From an uncultured SAR116 cluster alpha proteobacterium (GTDB taxonomy: Bacteria; Pseudomonadota; Alphaproteobacteria; Puniceispirillales; Puniceispirillaceae), in assembly GCA_902623185.1 (NCBI GenBank), contig CACNSW010000018.1, positions 1 to 37,480 of the forward strand: a stretch of 37,480 nt of DNA, written 5' to 3'. The notes under the pieces were generated by a model, which was not told where the DNA came from, made no database searches, and saw nothing but the letters and a program-made list of their open reading frames with translations. This document shows, one piece after another, positions 35,808 through 37,480 of this stretch; the first letter of the stretch is position 1; every line of letters begins with the position of its first letter. The translations under genes and the position numbers were made by a program.

Positions 35808-36449
35808 TTATTCAGCAGCAGACAGGTTACGTTGTGCACCGCTTGCAATTTCACCAATCTTTGCAATCTTTTTACTAGCGTCAGCGATTACTTTGCGCCT
35901 GTTTTCACTAAGCCCTGTAGCGTCAACAAAAGTAGTGTTTGTAATACCAAGGAACGACAAGATGTGTTTCACGTATCCACTGCTGGAGTCGATTGCGGTT
36001 CCTCCCAAGGTTCCACTGGACGTCATTACCACGAATGCGCGCTTACCTATGAGCAGCCCGCGAGCCTCATTATTTTCTGTGGCGTATGTAATGTCAGTGC
36101 GACAAACAAGATCAATCCAAGCTTTGAAGGCGGCAGGCACGCTGAAATTATAAATTGGTACCGCGAGAACAATGTCGTCCGCGGTTTGCAGTTCAGAGAC
36201 CAATGCATCTGATTGCGCCAATATAACACGCTGATCCTGCGTTCGGCGTTCTTCCAACGTCCTGTCGCTGTCGATCCATGCATCGTTAACGAGGCCAATT
36301 CCGTAACTAAGGTCACGGTTAATAACATCTACCCCACGGAGTTTCCCGCCAAGTGCCACAACCATCTCATCCGCAAGTAACCTGCTAACTGACTGTGCCT
36401 TTCGCATACTCGCGTCAACGCGAAGAATAGTTTTGTTATTTCCAGACAT
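35808..36449 (-). CDS. azoR: FMN-dependent NADH-azoreductase / quinone reductase
   Basis: A 213-residue flavodoxin-like protein of the AzoR family, which reduces quinones and azo compounds with NADH and bound FMN. FMN contacts are in the VDASMR start region and in VPIYNFSVPAAFKAWID, the family hallmark, with TSSGTLGG further on. It is divergent from a LysR regulator gene, a frequent pairing in which the regulator controls the reductase. A terminator-like hairpin lies in its predicted leader (36502-36532). Confidence 0.92.
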   Translation of the reverse strand: MSGNNKTILRVDASMRKAQSVSRLLADEMVVALGGKLRGVDVINRDLSYGIGLVNDAWIDSDRTLEERRTQDQRVILAQSDALVSELQTADDIVLAVPIYNFSVPAAFKAWIDLVCRTDITYATENNEARGLLIGKRAFVVMTSSGTLGGTAIDSSSGYVKHILSFLGITNTTFVDATGLSENRRKVIADASKKIAKIGEIASGAQRNLSAAE

Positions 36450-36501
36450 ATTATACAGACGCTCTCCATGCTAATATCCAGCGTCAACCGAGGGAAAGAA
36501 A

Positions 36502-36532
36502 AGCCATGGGAGGGGGGAGGACCCCCATGGCT
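36502..36532 (-). promoter_or_regulatory. Terminator-like hairpin in the azoR leader, possible attenuator
   Basis: A perfect 9-bp stem, AGCCATGGG (36502-36510) with CCCATGGCT (36524-36532), is followed on the minus strand by TTTTCTTT. The loop is purine-rich on the plus strand and could alternatively pair within the stem (GGGGG with CCCCC), giving a second fold. It lies 52-83 bases before the azoR start, so any azoR transcript started farther upstream must cross it. Confidence 0.5.
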
Positions 36533-36585
36533 ACTGCCAACGTATTTATTGCGTGTCTAAGAAAAAAGGCGTTAATTAAACAAAA

Positions 36586-36591
36586 TATAAT
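36586..36591 (+). promoter_or_regulatory. Possible -10 box of the lysR gene
   Basis: A perfect TATAAT lies 36 bases before the lysR ATG within a very AT-rich stretch (36571-36615). No good -35 box is seen at the usual distance. Divergent minus-strand boxes are also possible here. Confidence 0.3.
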
Positions 36592-36627
36592 TCTAAATTT
36601 ATCAATAATGATATAAACTGCGACATA

Positions 36628-37480
36628 ATGAGCCAGATAGAAGAAATTCGCGCCTTTGTTATGGTGGTTGAAACCGGCAGCCTGACCCAAGCGGCGGAGC
36701 GCCTTGGTATAGCTGTCTCAGCTGTTAGCCGACGCCTAAAAGATTTGGAACTTCGTTTAGGGGCACCCCTCATTCAGCGTACGACCCGCCGCATGTATTT
36801 GAATGAGGTAGGCCAGGCTTTTTATGACCGTTGCAAAGCCGTTCTTGATGAGCTTGAGGCAGCCCAGCAGGAGGTTCTAAATTCTGGAGGTGCACTAAAT
36901 GGAGTATTGCGAATAAGCACACCACTCTCCTTTGGCGTTGCCCACATGTCGGCTGCGATTGCCCAATTTATGCACGCACATCCTGAAATTCGTATAGAGA
37001 TGGATTTATCCGATAAGCGTGTTGATCTAGTCGCAGAAGGATTTGATTTGGCTATTAGAATCGGTGTCCTTTCAGATTCGAGCCTGATCGCCAAAAAAAT
37101 TTCATGGGTGAAAAAAATTCCCTGTGCGGCGCCCGACTTTCTGGATCGGTATCCGAAAATTAACAAGCCGGAGGACCTAATAGATGCTCCTGCACTCGTT
37201 TATTCAAATGACAAAACCCCGGCAGATTGGAACTATACAGCTCCAGACGGGAAGTCCGGTGTAATGCGGGTAAATGCAAAATTAACGGCGTCAAATGGCG
37301 ATGTACTCCGCGAGGCAGCGATTGCCGGACTTGGTATAACTTGTCTCCCTAGCTTCTTGCATTACGATGCTATTAACAATGGGTTGTTGCGTCCTGTTTT
37401 GTCCAACTATGACTGGACGGGTTTTGATGTGTATGCGGTTTATCCAAAGACAACAATTCTGCCAAAGCGAACGCGTGCTT
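36628..37480 (+). CDS. LysR family transcriptional regulator (3' end outside window)
   Basis: The ATG at 36628 opens a frame that stays open to the window edge, giving about 284 residues and lacking only the last few. The first 60 residues form the winged helix-turn-helix: FVMVVETGSLTQAAERLG, then VSAVSRRLKDLE and IQRTTRRM. A linker helix and the two-lobed effector domain follow, with GVLRISTPLSFG and DLAIRIG. It is divergent from azoR, which it likely regulates, and may regulate itself. The effector is not known. Confidence 0.92.
   Translation, partial: MSQIEEIRAFVMVVETGSLTQAAERLGIAVSAVSRRLKDLELRLGAPLIQRTTRRMYLNEVGQAFYDRCKAVLDELEAAQQEVLNSGGALNGVLRISTPLSFGVAHMSAAIAQFMHAHPEIRIEMDLSDKRVDLVAEGFDLAIRIGVLSDSSLIAKKISWVKKIPCAAPDFLDRYPKINKPEDLIDAPALVYSNDKTPADWNYTAPDGKSGVMRVNAKLTASNGDVLREAAIAGLGITCLPSFLHYDAINNGLLRPVLSNYDWTGFDVYAVYPKTTILPKRTRA

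Noticed and set aside
35647-36212. Plus-strand open frames of 142-168 residues opposite ung and azoR
   Set aside because: They are antisense to two confident enzyme genes and lack motifs or credible starts.

Overview
The window looks like chromosome from a marine-type alphaproteobacterium of moderate to low GC, most reminiscent of the SAR116/Puniceispirillum group. This is inferred from gene content (DMSO reductase anchor, several polyamine and amine catabolic genes, tandem photolyases, many ABC importers), not from a marker gene. No rRNA, tRNA, CRISPR array, insertion sequence or phage gene was found.

Layout. 1-2.5 kb: the end of a DmsC-type anchor subunit, a shared terminator and a membrane pyrophosphatase (hppA, minus strand) with an unusual ion-gate residue. 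2.7-20.7 kb: a large amine/polyamine utilisation locus. Module A (plus strand) is a PuuB-like FAD oxidase, a PuuA-like glutamine synthetase homologue, a class III aminotransferase and a PotD-like binding protein. Converging on it is a minus-strand run of an MFS transporter, a Rieske oxygenase, PotB, PotC and PotA. Module B is agmatinase, a second PuuB-like oxidase (divergent), a second aminotransferase, a second PuuA-like synthetase and a class II dihydroorotase. 20.7-22.3 kb: an EamA transporter and a glutathione S-transferase. 22.4-28.1 kb: an AT-richer block with an amino-acid-type ABC importer, a DUF6282 metal hydrolase and a fumarylacetoacetate hydrolase family enzyme. 28.1-34.3 kb: a photoprotection-like cluster with a CPD photolyase, an Fe-S (6-4)-type photolyase, DUF3833, a chalcone-isomerase-like protein, an IspZ/YciB protein, an SDR and a DUF4864 protein. 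34.3-37.5 kb: a gene-poor gap, uracil-DNA glycosylase, an azoreductase and a divergent LysR regulator that runs off the window.

How the genes may work together. Agmatinase can supply putrescine and PotABCD can import polyamines or related cations. The two synthetase/oxidase/aminotransferase sets provide gamma-glutamylation, oxidative deamination and transamination. The aldehyde dehydrogenase (PuuC) and gamma-Glu-GABA hydrolase (PuuD) of the classical Puu route are absent here. The Rieske oxygenase, which carries a bridging Glu as in carnitine and betaine oxygenases, sits directly upstream of the polyamine-type permeases, so the imported compound may be an N-methylated or quaternary amine. That combination is the best candidate for an undescribed pathway in this window.
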